This document shows, one piece after another, positions 17,247 to 25,898 of a stretch of DNA of 64,000 bases. Below the pieces are notes generated by a model. That model was not told the origin of the DNA, did not search any database, and saw nothing but the letters and a program-made list of their open reading frames with translations. The stretch is taken from NCBI RefSeq assembly GCF_000341105.1, contig NZ_ANBB01000047.1:99203-163202 (forward strand). The letters are read 5' to 3'. The position numbers were made by a program, and so were the translations under genes. Origin of the DNA: Nocardiopsis potens DSM 45234. GTDB taxonomy: Bacteria; Actinomycetota; Actinomycetes; Streptosporangiales; Streptosporangiaceae. How positions within the stretch are numbered: the first letter of the stretch is position 1; every line of letters begins with the position of its first letter.

Positions 17247-18602
17247 TCAGAACACGATGTGGGTGATGAGCGCGACGAGCGGGATGGAAACGGCCGTGCG
17301 GAGCAGGAAGAGCGCGATGCAGTCGCGCAGCCGGACCGGGACGTCCAGTTCCAGCAGCAGCGGGATGGTGGCGGAGAAGAACAGGAGCTGGGTCAGCGAG
17401 AGCACCGCGATGAAGAACTTCGCCTCCACCGCCGCGCCCGCGCCGAGCAGGGCGGGCAGGAACATTTCGCTAATCCCGACCAGGGAGGCGGGCGCCACCA
17501 CCTCGGGGTCGGGGACGCCCAGCAGCGCGATCACCGGCTCCAGCGGGCGGCCCAGCCAGTCGAAGAGCGGGGTGTGCTGCGCGATGAGGATCGCCGCGGT
17601 GCCCACCGCCATGATGCTGGGCAGGATGACCAGCGCCAGCCGCACGCCCTCGGCGAAGCTGCGCGCGCATTCCCGGCCCACGCCCTCGGCGTTCCGGGCC
17701 CGCTCCAGCGCGCTGCGCAGCGCGGCGCGGAGCAGCGGCCGCTCCGGCTCCGGCTCCGGCGCGCCCTCGCCCAGGTAGTCGTCGGGGAGCCGGGACAGCG
17801 GCGGGATCCGCACCAGGAGCGCGGAGAGCAGCACCGAGAGCAGCAGCACCGAGCCGACGATGACCGGGAAGTACGGCATCAGGTCCAGGGTGGCCGCGAC
17901 CACCGCGAAGAAGCCCAGGCTGACGCTGCTGAAGCAGGTGGCGATGGTGGCCGCCTCGCGGGTGGTGTACCGGCCCTCCAGGTACATCCGGTTGGTCACG
18001 TACAGGCCGATGGAGTACGACCCGACGAACGACGCCAGCGCGTCCAGCGCGCCCCGCCCGGGGACCTTGAACACCGGGCGCATCACCGGCCGGGCCAGGG
18101 TGCCGATGAACTCCAGCCCGCCGTAGGAGACCAGCAGCGACACGAAGACCGCGCCGATCGGGACGATGACCGCCACCGAGAGCACCACGCTCTCGAAGAT
18201 CAGCGGGCCGACGCCTTCGTCCAGTACGGCGGCCGGGCCGACCCCGGCGACCACCATCACCGCGAGCACCGCGCCGGCCGTGCGCAGCACGGTGAAGACC
18301 GGGCCGGTGGCGAAGTGGCCGAGGAGCGCCGGCCGGCCGCCGTCCCGCCGGCGGACCGCCGCGGCGGCGAGGGTGAGCAGCGCGGCCGCGACGGTCGCGG
18401 CCGCCGCGTAGAGCCGCACCGCGGTCGGCGCCCCCTCCTTGATCAGGTTCACCAGCAGGTCGAAGGGGATGGTCCACTCGCCGCCCACCCGGATCGGGAG
18501 CAGGAAGAAGACCAGGCCGGTGAGGGTGGCGGCGGCGAACCGGGCCCCGCCGCGGCGGGTCTGCGCGCGCGCCGGCGGGGTCGGCCGGGAAGAGGGGGTC
18601 AT
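17247..18602 (-). CDS. YjiH family membrane protein (nucleoside-recognition gate domains)
   Basis: A 451-residue polytopic protein with about ten hydrophobic segments. ASFVGSYSIGLYVTNRMYLE and PASLVGISEMFLPALLGAG are hallmarks of the YjiH/nucleoside recognition domain family. The Shine-Dalgarno GGAGG precedes the ATG at 18602, which fixes the start; upstream in-frame sequence is non-coding. The family is thought to transport small organic solutes, but substrates are unproven. A cytosolic acidic loop (EGAPEPEPERP) splits the two halves. It is divergent from the STAND ATPase gene and shares a 289-bp control region with it. Confidence 0.82.
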   Translation of the reverse strand: MTPSSRPTPPARAQTRRGGARFAAATLTGLVFFLLPIRVGGEWTIPFDLLVNLIKEGAPTAVRLYAAAATVAAALLTLAAAAVRRRDGGRPALLGHFATGPVFTVLRTAGAVLAVMVVAGVGPAAVLDEGVGPLIFESVVLSVAVIVPIGAVFVSLLVSYGGLEFIGTLARPVMRPVFKVPGRGALDALASFVGSYSIGLYVTNRMYLEGRYTTREAATIATCFSSVSLGFFAVVAATLDLMPYFPVIVGSVLLLSVLLSALLVRIPPLSRLPDDYLGEGAPEPEPERPLLRAALRSALERARNAEGVGRECARSFAEGVRLALVILPSIMAVGTAAILIAQHTPLFDWLGRPLEPVIALLGVPDPEVVAPASLVGISEMFLPALLGAGAAVEAKFFIAVLSLTQLLFFSATIPLLLELDVPVRLRDCIALFLLRTAVSIPLVALITHIVF

Positions 18603-18721
18603 GGAACCTCCACGGCGTGGCCGGAGGCGGACAGCCCTCCGGCCGTACGTGATGAGCTGGGGTGATGTAGGGCCCCATCTTCGAGGCCGGTTTTGCGGCG
18701 AATTGCCCGCAGTGTGGCCCA

Positions 18722-18770
18722 GGACACCATGTGGACACCTGAAAATTCGCTGACCTGCAAAAACAGCGAA
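18722..18770. promoter_or_regulatory. Candidate operators between yjiH-like and STAND genes
   Basis: Two direct GGACACC repeats (18722-18728, 18733-18739) are spaced one helical turn apart. They are followed by a perfect 7-bp inverted repeat, TTCGCTG (18746-18752) and CAGCGAA (18764-18770), with an 11-nt spacer. The stretch is distinctly AT-richer than its surroundings and lies in the divergent promoter region. The binding protein is unknown. Confidence 0.45.
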
Positions 18771-18891
18771 CCGTGCGTCTGAGATACCGGACAGAAGATC
18801 GGGGAGCCGCCGCCCCGGTGTCTCTGAGAGCATCGGGGGCACGATACGAGCCGGACCCCCGGCCGGTTTCCGGCGACCGGACCATGGACGG

Positions 18892-21800
18892 ATGGAGCGC
18901 ATGACGGAACGGGCCGACCCCCAGCCCGATCGGAGCCCCGCCCCGCGCACCGAGCGGAAGCGCCGTGCGCACCTCGCGGTACTGGGGGCCTGGGGGCTGC
19001 TCTCCATCGCGGCGACCGTGCTGCAGAACGCGCCGGACCTGCTGGAATGGCTGCCCAACGAGGCGATCTGGGGCCTGGTGGTCATCGGCGCCCTGGCCCA
19101 GCTGCCGTTCATCGCCCGGGACGCGTTCCGCGGCGGCCGCGCCGGAAAGGGCGCCGCCGCCGAGCCGTTCTGGCGGGAGGGCCACGGCGACAACCTGCTC
19201 CACCCCGAACCGCACTTCGTCGGCTACCGGGAGCAGCGGGAGGAGATGCGGCGGCTGCTCCGGGCGTTCCCCCGCCCCGGCTGGCGCGGCGCCCTGGACC
19301 GGGCCCGCTGGTGGCGCCGGCCCGGACCGCAGCGGCCCCCGCTGGTCGTGGTGGTGACCGGGGCGCCCGGCACCGGCAAGAGCCAGCTGGCCAACCTGGT
19401 CGCGCGGGAGACCGCCGACCGCTTCCCCGACGGGGTCCGCTGGGCCGACCTGACCAGCGGCACCAGCGCCGACGGCGAGGACGCCGGGGCCGCCGGGACC
19501 GACGGGGAGGAGGGGGCCGGCGCCCGCGGGACCTGGCAGCGCATGCTCGACGTGCTGCCCCGCAGGTTCCCCCGGCTGCGCGGCGACCGGACCGCCCCGG
19601 CCCCGGCCGCCGCCCGGCCGCGCTCGGTGCACGCCCTGCTGGAGGAGCTGCTCGGCGCCTCCGGGGACACCCCGCGCGGCCCCCGCCGGCAGCTGGAGGA
19701 GGCCTGGCGGGGCCGCACCGCGGGCCGCAGGCTGCTGCTGGTGCTGGAGAACGCCGAGGACCCCCGCCAGGTCCAGCCGCTCCTGCCGAACAGCCCGGAC
19801 AGCGCGGTCCTGGTCACCGCCAAGCGCCCGTTCCACGACGCCGGGTTCGAGTCCACCGAGGTGCGCCTGGAGGGGCTCACCGAGGACGAGGGCGTCGAAC
19901 TGCTGGACCGGCAGGCGCCCATCCCCGCCGGCGCCGCCGACCCCGAGCGGGAGCGCCGGGCCCGGCGGGCCGTCGCCGAGCACTGCCACGGCCTGCCGCT
20001 CGCCCTGAAGATGTGCGGCAAGCGGCTGGCCTCGCACACCGGGGAGGACACCGAGCGGCTGCTGGCCAAGCTGCGCAGCGCGCACGGCACCCCGCTGCTC
20101 GGCCCCACCGGCTTCCCCGCCTCCTTCCTGGGCGTCTTCCGGCTGTGCGGCACCGAGGCGCGCCGGCTGCTGCACCGGATGGCCGGCACCGGCATGCAGG
20201 AGGCCGCCGACTACGCCGCGGCCGCCCTGCTCGGCACCGGCAGGGAGCGCGCCGCCGAGGTCCTCGCCGAACTGGTCCAGCTGTCCCTGCTGGAACCGCT
20301 CGGCCGGGCCGACGACGGCGTCCGCCGCCACCGGATGCACCAGCTGGTCCGGGACACCATGGTGGTGCTCGGCCCGGCGGAACTGGGCGTCCCCGCCGCC
20401 GAGGCGGAGGCCGAGTGGGGGCCGGAGGCGATCGCGGCCGCCGCCCGACGGCTGGTCGAGGCCTACACCTGGACCGCCGGCGCCGCCGCCGCGGAGCTGC
20501 ACGGCGACGACCCCGGGTTCCCGCCCCCGCCGCTGGCCGGCCCGCCGCCGGACCCCGCGGCCGCCGCGTTCGGCCTGGAGGCCCCCGGCAACCCGCCCGC
20601 CTGGCTGCACCGGGAGAGCGAGGTGCTGCTGGGCTGCATCTGGCTGGCCGCCGACGGCGGCCACACCGGGGCCGGGTGGCGGCTCTCCCGCGCCGTCGCC
20701 GAGATGTGCAAGGCGCTGCGCACCCACTGGGAGGAGTGGGAGCAGGCGGTCGAGGCGCAGCTCGCCCTGGCCTACGGCGGCGCCGACGCGCAGGCGCTGG
20801 CCATGGCGCTGCTGGAGGCCTCCGAGCTGTCCGGCGCCCGGGGCCGCTACCAGCAGGGGGCGGTCTACGCGCGGCGCGCCCTGCTCGTCTTCGAGCGGCT
20901 CGGCGCCGACGAGCGGTGGGCCGCGCGGGCCCACCGGGCGCTCGGCGTCTGCCTGCAGCGCTGGGGCGACCTGGGCGAGGCCCAGGAGGAGCTGGAGCGC
21001 GCCGAGGCGGTGCTGGCCGAGCACGGCGAGCGCCGGTGGCACGCCCGCGCCCTGTACGACCTGGCCCAGCTCCACGCGGACCTGGGCCGCCGGGAGAAGG
21101 CGGCCGGGCTGCTCCGCCGGGCCCGGGACGCCTTCGCCGCCGAGGGCGACACCGCCCAGCGGGACCAGGTCCGCATCATGCTGGCCGAGATCCTCGCCGA
21201 CCGAGGCCGGCACCTGGACGCCTGGATCGCGCTCCAGTCGCTGCTGGAGGGGTTCCGCGGGCAGGGCAGGCACTGGTTCGCCGCGCAGTGCCTGCGGGTG
21301 CTCGGCGGGCTCGACGGCGAGCTGCTCCGCCGGCAGTGGAGCGAGTCCGAGGGCGGGGGCCGCCCCGGCCGGCGGCTCCGCCGCGCCTGGTCGGCCGCGG
21401 AGCGCACGGCCCAGCTGCGCGAGGCGATCGTGCTGATGGAGCGGATGGGCGACCTGTGGGGGGTGAACCGGACCCGGCTCACCCTGGCCCGGGTGCTGGT
21501 GCACGCCCGCGACTTCGACGGGGCCGAGCGGACCTTCCGCCGGGCCGCCGCCGGCTTCGCCGACCTGGGCCGCGGCACCGGCCACGACGGCGAGCAGGGC
21601 GACCTGCGCTGGCAGGCCCGCACCCACCACGCCGCGGCCGAGGAGATCCTCGCGGTCGTCTCCCCGGCCCGGGAGGGCGCCGACCCCACCGTCCCGCTCC
21701 GCTACGCCCGCCCGCTCCAGCAGGCCCTGGCCCACGTGCACCGGGCGCTCGACCTGTACGAGGAGCGGGGCAACACTTCCGGCCTGGCCACCGCCCGCAT

Positions 21801-21984
21801 CCTGCTGGCCCGCATCCTCTGGGTCGACGGCGCCGACCGTGCCGAGGTCCTCGGCCACCTGGAGACCGCCGCCCGCCGCGCCTCCGACGCCGCCCTCCCC
21901 GACCTGGAGGAGGAGGCCCGCGCCCTGCACGCCCGCCTCGCCTCGGCCCACCCGGACGTGGCCCGCCTCTGGGAGATCCACTAG
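18892..21984 (+). CDS. Membrane-anchored STAND/NB-ARC ATPase with TPR repeats
   Basis: A 1,030-residue multidomain protein. Two hydrophobic helices (about 27-45 and 57-75) anchor the N-terminus. An NB-ARC NTPase follows: P-loop TGAPGTGKS (K163-S164), Walker B-like LLLVLENAED (281-290, Glu in place of the usual second Asp) and CHGLPLALKM. The rest (about 600-1030) is TPR-like helical repeats. STAND proteins act as signal-gated switches in regulation, defence or cell death. The ligand is unknown and no effector domain is recognised beyond the membrane helices. The start could be 18892 or 18901. Confidence 0.78.
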   Translation: MERMTERADPQPDRSPAPRTERKRRAHLAVLGAWGLLSIAATVLQNAPDLLEWLPNEAIWGLVVIGALAQLPFIARDAFRGGRAGKGAAAEPFWREGHGDNLLHPEPHFVGYREQREEMRRLLRAFPRPGWRGALDRARWWRRPGPQRPPLVVVVTGAPGTGKSQLANLVARETADRFPDGVRWADLTSGTSADGEDAGAAGTDGEEGAGARGTWQRMLDVLPRRFPRLRGDRTAPAPAAARPRSVHALLEELLGASGDTPRGPRRQLEEAWRGRTAGRRLLLVLENAEDPRQVQPLLPNSPDSAVLVTAKRPFHDAGFESTEVRLEGLTEDEGVELLDRQAPIPAGAADPERERRARRAVAEHCHGLPLALKMCGKRLASHTGEDTERLLAKLRSAHGTPLLGPTGFPASFLGVFRLCGTEARRLLHRMAGTGMQEAADYAAAALLGTGRERAAEVLAELVQLSLLEPLGRADDGVRRHRMHQLVRDTMVVLGPAELGVPAAEAEAEWGPEAIAAAARRLVEAYTWTAGAAAAELHGDDPGFPPPPLAGPPPDPAAAAFGLEAPGNPPAWLHRESEVLLGCIWLAADGGHTGAGWRLSRAVAEMCKALRTHWEEWEQAVEAQLALAYGGADAQALAMALLEASELSGARGRYQQGAVYARRALLVFERLGADERWAARAHRALGVCLQRWGDLGEAQEELERAEAVLAEHGERRWHARALYDLAQLHADLGRREKAAGLLRRARDAFAAEGDTAQRDQVRIMLAEILADRGRHLDAWIALQSLLEGFRGQGRHWFAAQCLRVLGGLDGELLRRQWSESEGGGRPGRRLRRAWSAAERTAQLREAIVLMERMGDLWGVNRTRLTLARVLVHARDFDGAERTFRRAAAGFADLGRGTGHDGEQGDLRWQARTHHAAAEEILAVVSPAREGADPTVPLRYARPLQQALAHVHRALDLYEERGNTSGLATARILLARILWVDGADRAEVLGHLETAARRASDAALPDLEEEARALHARLASAHPDVARLWEIH

Positions 21985-22045
21985 GCCTTCACCGGGAGGC
22001 CCGCCCGGGGCGATGATGGCGGGAGCACGGCGGGAGGGGGACCCC

Positions 22046-22594
22046 ATGGCCGACCCGGGGCCCGGCGGACCGGCGGTGGTCTTCATGTGCGGACCGGCCG
22101 GCTCGGGCAAGACGACGGTCGCCCGGCGGCTGGAGGCCGGCGGCCACGTGCGGCTCTCGATCGACGAGGAGGCCTGGAACCGGGGGTGGCGGCGGCAGCC
22201 GCTCCCCGACGGCGTCGCCGCCGCCATCGAGGACGACCTCCGCCGCCGCCTCATCGGGCTGGTCTCGGCCGGGGCCGACGTCGTGCTGGACTACTCGTTC
22301 TGGTCCCGGCGGATGCGCGACCGCTACCGCCGGCTGCTGGCGCCCCTGGGAGTGGTCCCCGTCCTCGTCCACCTGGCGACGCCGCGCGAGACGGCGCTCG
22401 ACCGGATCCGCCGCCGGGACGGGGGAGACGCGAACGCGGTGCGGCTCGGCGACGAGGTCGCGGCGGGCTACCACGACTCCTTCGAGCCGCCCGAACCCGG
22501 CGAGGGCCCGGTGGCGGTGGTGCGCCCCGGCGACGACCCCGGCGCCCTCCCGGCCGCCCTCGCGGCGGCGAGGAGGGCGGGGCCGCGGCGGTAG
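22046..22594 (+). CDS. P-loop AAA-type kinase-like protein
   Basis: A 182-residue single-domain P-loop protein. FMCGPAGSGKTTVARRLEAG is the Walker A motif (about residues 10-20). The later ADVVLDYSFWSRRMRDRYRR and ATPRETALDRIRRRDGG resemble the lid regions of small-molecule or zeta-toxin-like kinases. GGGAGGGGGA precedes the ATG. It lies 61 nt after the STAND ATPase gene on the same strand and could be cotranscribed. The substrate is not known, and no epsilon antitoxin is next to it, so a toxin role is not supported. Confidence 0.75.
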   Translation: MADPGPGGPAVVFMCGPAGSGKTTVARRLEAGGHVRLSIDEEAWNRGWRRQPLPDGVAAAIEDDLRRRLIGLVSAGADVVLDYSFWSRRMRDRYRRLLAPLGVVPVLVHLATPRETALDRIRRRDGGDANAVRLGDEVAAGYHDSFEPPEPGEGPVAVVRPGDDPGALPAALAAARRAGPRR

Positions 22595-22678
22595 GGGCGG
22601 CGGCCCGCGGGCGCGACCGCCTTCCCGGCCGGGGGCGGTAGGGTCGGGGTCCCCCCGAACCGTCGTAGTGGAGGACCC

Positions 22679-23347
22679 GTGCGCATCGCCGGACAGGCCG
22701 GACTGGCCCTCGGAGGGGCGGTGCTGGCCGCCGCCGCGCCCACCGCCTGGGTGTACTCGCGGGCGGCCGGCCGCCGCTTCGCACCGGAGGACGTCCCGGA
22801 GCGCCCGGTGGCGGTCGTGCTCGGCGCCGCGATGTGGCCGCAGGGGCCGTCGCCGCTGCTGGCCCGCCGCCTCGACCTGGCCGCGGAACTGCACCGCGCC
22901 GGGCGGGTGCAGGCGGTCCTGGTCTCCGGCGACAACCGGGCGTGCTCGCGCAACGAGACCGACGGCATGGCCGCCTACCTGGTCGGGGCCGGGGTGCCGG
23001 AGAAGGCGGTCGCCGCCGACCCGCACGGCTACCGCACCTGGGACAGCTGCGTGCGCGCCCGCGGCGTCTACGGGGTGGACGCCGCGGTCATGGTCACCCA
23101 GGCGTTCCACCTGCCCCGCGCGGTGGCGCTGGCCCGCGCCGCGGGGATCGACGCGGTGGGCGTGGGCGACGCCAGCTCCCGGGCCAGGTCCCGCTCGACC
23201 GCCACCGGCTACCTGCGCGAGGTCGGCGCCAGCGCCAAGGCCCTGCGCGACGCGGTGCTCCGCCCCGGGCCCGCCGTGGCCGAGGAGGCCCGGCAGGAGG
23301 CCCGGGACGTCCTGGACGTCGCGCTCGGCCCCGCGGTACGGGGATAA
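22679..23347 (+). CDS. SanA/ElyC-like DUF218 protein (copy 1)
   Basis: A 222-residue membrane-anchored protein with one N-terminal hydrophobic helix (residues 4-28) and a DUF218 domain. AVVLGAAMW, RRLDLAAELHRAG, VLVSGDNR and MVTQAFHLPRAVALARAAG match SanA/YdcF vancomycin-exclusion family proteins involved in envelope integrity. The start is GTG with GGAGG upstream. It is 84 nt after the kinase-like gene and 8 nt before the next, suggesting an operon. A paralogue lies at 25152-25832 on the other strand. Confidence 0.85.
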   Translation: MRIAGQAGLALGGAVLAAAAPTAWVYSRAAGRRFAPEDVPERPVAVVLGAAMWPQGPSPLLARRLDLAAELHRAGRVQAVLVSGDNRACSRNETDGMAAYLVGAGVPEKAVAADPHGYRTWDSCVRARGVYGVDAAVMVTQAFHLPRAVALARAAGIDAVGVGDASSRARSRSTATGYLREVGASAKALRDAVLRPGPAVAEEARQEARDVLDVALGPAVRG

Positions 23348-23355
23348 TCGCGACC

Positions 23356-24813
23356 ATGGACGAGAACACCGGCCGGGGGCCGCTGCGCGGGTTGGACGAC
23401 GTCGACTGGACCGGCCTGGTCCCGGACGAGGGGGCGAGGATCCCCGAGCTGCTGCGGACCGTCGCCGCGGGCGGCACCGGGTCGATGGACGCGGTCAGCG
23501 CCCTGTTCGACATTCTGCGCCACCCCGGCCCCGGCTACCTGGCCGCGCCGCAGGCCGCGCCGTTCCTGGCGCGGATCGCCGCCGACGAGGCGACCGGCGC
23601 CCCCGCCGAGGCGCTCAGCCTCCTGTTCGAGCTGGTGGTGCCGGTCCCGGCCGCGGTCGTCCCGGAGCCCTGGGACGGCGGCCAGTGGGCCGACGAGGTG
23701 GCCTGGGCCACGGCCTCCGACGTCGACGCGGTGCGCGACCAGTACCTCAAGTGGCGCGAGGACGCCCCCGACGAGCAGGCGTTCCGCCGGATGAGCGCCC
23801 GCTACGACGCGGTCGCCCGGGACACCGGCGCCGCGCTGCTCAAGGCCGAGCTGGACGTCCGCGAGGCGGTCCGCCCGCACGTCCCCGACCTGGTCGGCCT
23901 GCTGGAGGGGCGGGAGAACCGGAGCGGCCTCAACTCCACCGCGGAGTGGGCCGCCTCCATCCTGGCCTTCCTCCCCGAGGCCCGGGACGAGGCGGTGCCG
24001 GCGATCCTGCGCGGCCGCGGGCTGCTGGAGCCGGAGCCGGAACCGGAGACCTACTCCGCCGCCCTGCAGGCGCGCGAATCCTGGCGCAAGCCCCTCTCCG
24101 CGGAGCTGTTCGCGCTGGGCATGCTGGCCGGCCCGGCCGACGCCGACACCACCGTCGCGCTCGCCGGGCAGCTCTCCTCGGGCAACCTCTACACCGAGTT
24201 CGCGGCCGCCTCCGCGCTGGCCATGCAGCACGGCGAGCGGGTGCCGCACCAGGCCGTGGAGCGGATGCGCCGGCACGGCCGTACCCGGGTCGGCCACACC
24301 GGCCTGTTCGACGACTCCTGGCCGCACCCGGGCGAGGCCGCCCCCGTGGTCCTGGGCTACCTGGCGCTGGGCCGCTGCGGGGAGGCCGCCGCCGAGCTCC
24401 GCGCCGAGATCCTGCCCGAGGCGCTGCGCGCGGCCGGGGCGCTCGCCCCGGCGGTCGTCGGCTCCGCCCTGGAGGAGGTGCTGGGCCCCCGCTCCGCGCC
24501 GCAGGACGCCGCCGAGGCCATCGAGGCCGCCGACACCGGCGACGACGAGCGCGACCCCGGCCTGCTGCTGCGGGTGCTGTGGGCGGTCGCCGAGCTGCCC
24601 GCCTCCGCCTGGGAGGAGGCGGCCGTCGGCGAGACCGCGGCCGCCTGGGGTCTGCCCGCCGACCGGGACGGCTTCCGGGAGTACGTCGGCGTCGGCGCGG
24701 ACACCGCGGACGAGGAGGAGCCGGAGGAGCAGGCCCCGGCCGCCCCCGCCGCCCCCCAGCGGGAGGAGGGCCCCGGCGGCCTCTTCGCCCGCCTCTTCGG
24801 CGGCCCCCGCTGA
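23356..24813 (+). CDS. Hypothetical helical-repeat protein
   Basis: A 485-residue soluble protein, Ala/Leu/Glu-rich, with alternating short helices resembling HEAT/ARM-type repeats (for example TVALAGQLSSGNLYTEFAAA and PVVLGYLALGRCGEAAAELR). The C-terminus is acidic and Pro-rich and ends FARLFGGPR. No catalytic motif was recognised. It follows the SanA-like gene by 8 nt, so coexpression is likely. A scaffold role is only a guess from the repeat character. Confidence 0.7.
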   Translation: MDENTGRGPLRGLDDVDWTGLVPDEGARIPELLRTVAAGGTGSMDAVSALFDILRHPGPGYLAAPQAAPFLARIAADEATGAPAEALSLLFELVVPVPAAVVPEPWDGGQWADEVAWATASDVDAVRDQYLKWREDAPDEQAFRRMSARYDAVARDTGAALLKAELDVREAVRPHVPDLVGLLEGRENRSGLNSTAEWAASILAFLPEARDEAVPAILRGRGLLEPEPEPETYSAALQARESWRKPLSAELFALGMLAGPADADTTVALAGQLSSGNLYTEFAAASALAMQHGERVPHQAVERMRRHGRTRVGHTGLFDDSWPHPGEAAPVVLGYLALGRCGEAAAELRAEILPEALRAAGALAPAVVGSALEEVLGPRSAPQDAAEAIEAADTGDDERDPGLLLRVLWAVAELPASAWEEAAVGETAAAWGLPADRDGFREYVGVGADTADEEEPEEQAPAAPAAPQREEGPGGLFARLFGGPR

Positions 24814-24844
24814 CCCGTCCGCCCCACACGCCCCGGGCCCGACA

Positions 24845-25060
24845 CCCACCTTGTTGAGCCCAGGGCCGCCGCTCTCCCCAGGTCCCCGGCCCCGCGCCCA
24901 CCTTGTTGAGCCCAGGGCTGTTGCTTTTCCCGGCCTTGGACGCACGTCCTGTGCGGGATCGCGGGGGCGGTGGGCCGGGCAAAAGCAACAGCCCTGGGCT
25001 CAACATCGTCGTGGTCCGCGATGACGACGCGGAGCTCGACGGGGTGGGCGCGGGGCCGGG
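24845..25060. repeat. Composite palindromic repeat between convergent genes
   Basis: The arms 24905-24928 (GTTGAGCCCAGGGCTGTTGC plus TTTT) and 24981-25004 are perfect 24-bp reverse complements, with CCCGGCC/GGCCGGG continuing the stem. A 22-bp direct copy of the left edge lies at 24845-24866 and 24897-24918. Outer GC-rich sequence at 24884-24904 matches, inverted, 25035-25060. It sits between convergent genes and could be a bidirectional terminator or a dispersed palindromic element. No gene is evident in this 338-bp gap. Confidence 0.7.
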
Positions 25061-25151
25061 GTCGGGAAAGACGGTGTCCCTGAGCTCGACGAGGCGGGCG
25101 CGCCCGGGACGGGGCGGCTTGGGGCCGGGGCCGGAGGCGTCCCGCCCGGGG

Positions 25152-25832
25152 TCAGCGGGGTGCGGAGAGCGCCTCGTCGACGGTGGTCTCGCGGGGGCCG
25201 GGGAAGGTCGGGTCGGGGCGGAACGCCGCGTCCGCGGCGGCCTTGAGGCCGGCGGGGAGCTCGCGGGCGTAGCCGTAGGCGCTGTCGCCGGGGAAGTCGC
25301 CCCAGCTCGGGTCGGCGACGCCGCGGGTGTCGATGCCCGCGGCCCGGCACAGCGCCACCGCGCGCGGCAGGTGGAACTCCTGGGTGACCACGGTCGCCGC
25401 CTCCACGCCGAAGACCCGCTCGGCGCGGGCGCACGACTCCCAGGTGCTGAACCCGGCGTAGTCGGAGGCGATCTTCTTCCGCGGGACGCCCACCGCCGCC
25501 AGGTAGTCGGCCATCGCGTCGGTCTCGTTGTACTCCTCGCGGCCGTTGTCCCCGCTCACCAGGACCGCCTCGACCTTGCCCGCGTGGTACAGCTCCGCGG
25601 CCAGGTCCAGCCGGCGGGCCAGGAACGGCATCGGCCGCCCGGCGTCGTTCAGCCCCGCCCCCAGCACCAGCGCGACCGGCCGCTCCGGCGTCTCGGCCAC
25701 CCCCGCGCGCAGCTCCGCCGTGGACAGCCGCAGCCAGGCCGTCGCCGCCCCCGCCGCGAGCGCGCCCAGCACCGCGGCCGCCAAAGCCGCCCGCACCGCG
25801 CGCCGCCGCACCGGTCCTCGATTCCCGTCCAT
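25152..25832 (-). CDS. SanA/ElyC-like DUF218 protein (copy 2)
   Basis: A 226-residue paralogue of the protein at 22679. It has one N-terminal transmembrane helix (about 13-32) and a DUF218 domain with ALVLGAGLND, RRLDLAAELYHAGKVEAVLV, NETDAMADYL, TWESCARAERVFGVEAA and VVTQEFHLPRAVALCRAAG. The shared RRLDLAAEL, VLVSGDN and FHLPRAVAL blocks suggest an ancient duplication followed by inversion around the 485-residue gene. No strong Shine-Dalgarno is visible. It probably acts at the membrane in envelope homeostasis. Confidence 0.84.
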   Translation of the reverse strand: MDGNRGPVRRRAVRAALAAAVLGALAAGAATAWLRLSTAELRAGVAETPERPVALVLGAGLNDAGRPMPFLARRLDLAAELYHAGKVEAVLVSGDNGREEYNETDAMADYLAAVGVPRKKIASDYAGFSTWESCARAERVFGVEAATVVTQEFHLPRAVALCRAAGIDTRGVADPSWGDFPGDSAYGYARELPAGLKAAADAAFRPDPTFPGPRETTVDEALSAPR

Positions 25833-25898
25833 ACAGGGGTGGACGTGCCGTGCGGCCGCCGGGTTCCGCCGCCGCGGCCGCGGGTAGGGTCCGGTGCC

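Noticed and set aside
12638..22254. Very long open frames (1,400-1,600 codons) antisense to real genes
   Set aside because: They are GC-bias shadows of ddl, helicase, STAND and YjiH genes, rich in Arg/Pro/Ala/Gly with no domain, and run through known genes on the opposite strand.
22046..22594. Zeta toxin
   Set aside because: Only the generic P-loop kinase motif is visible and no epsilon antitoxin gene adjoins.
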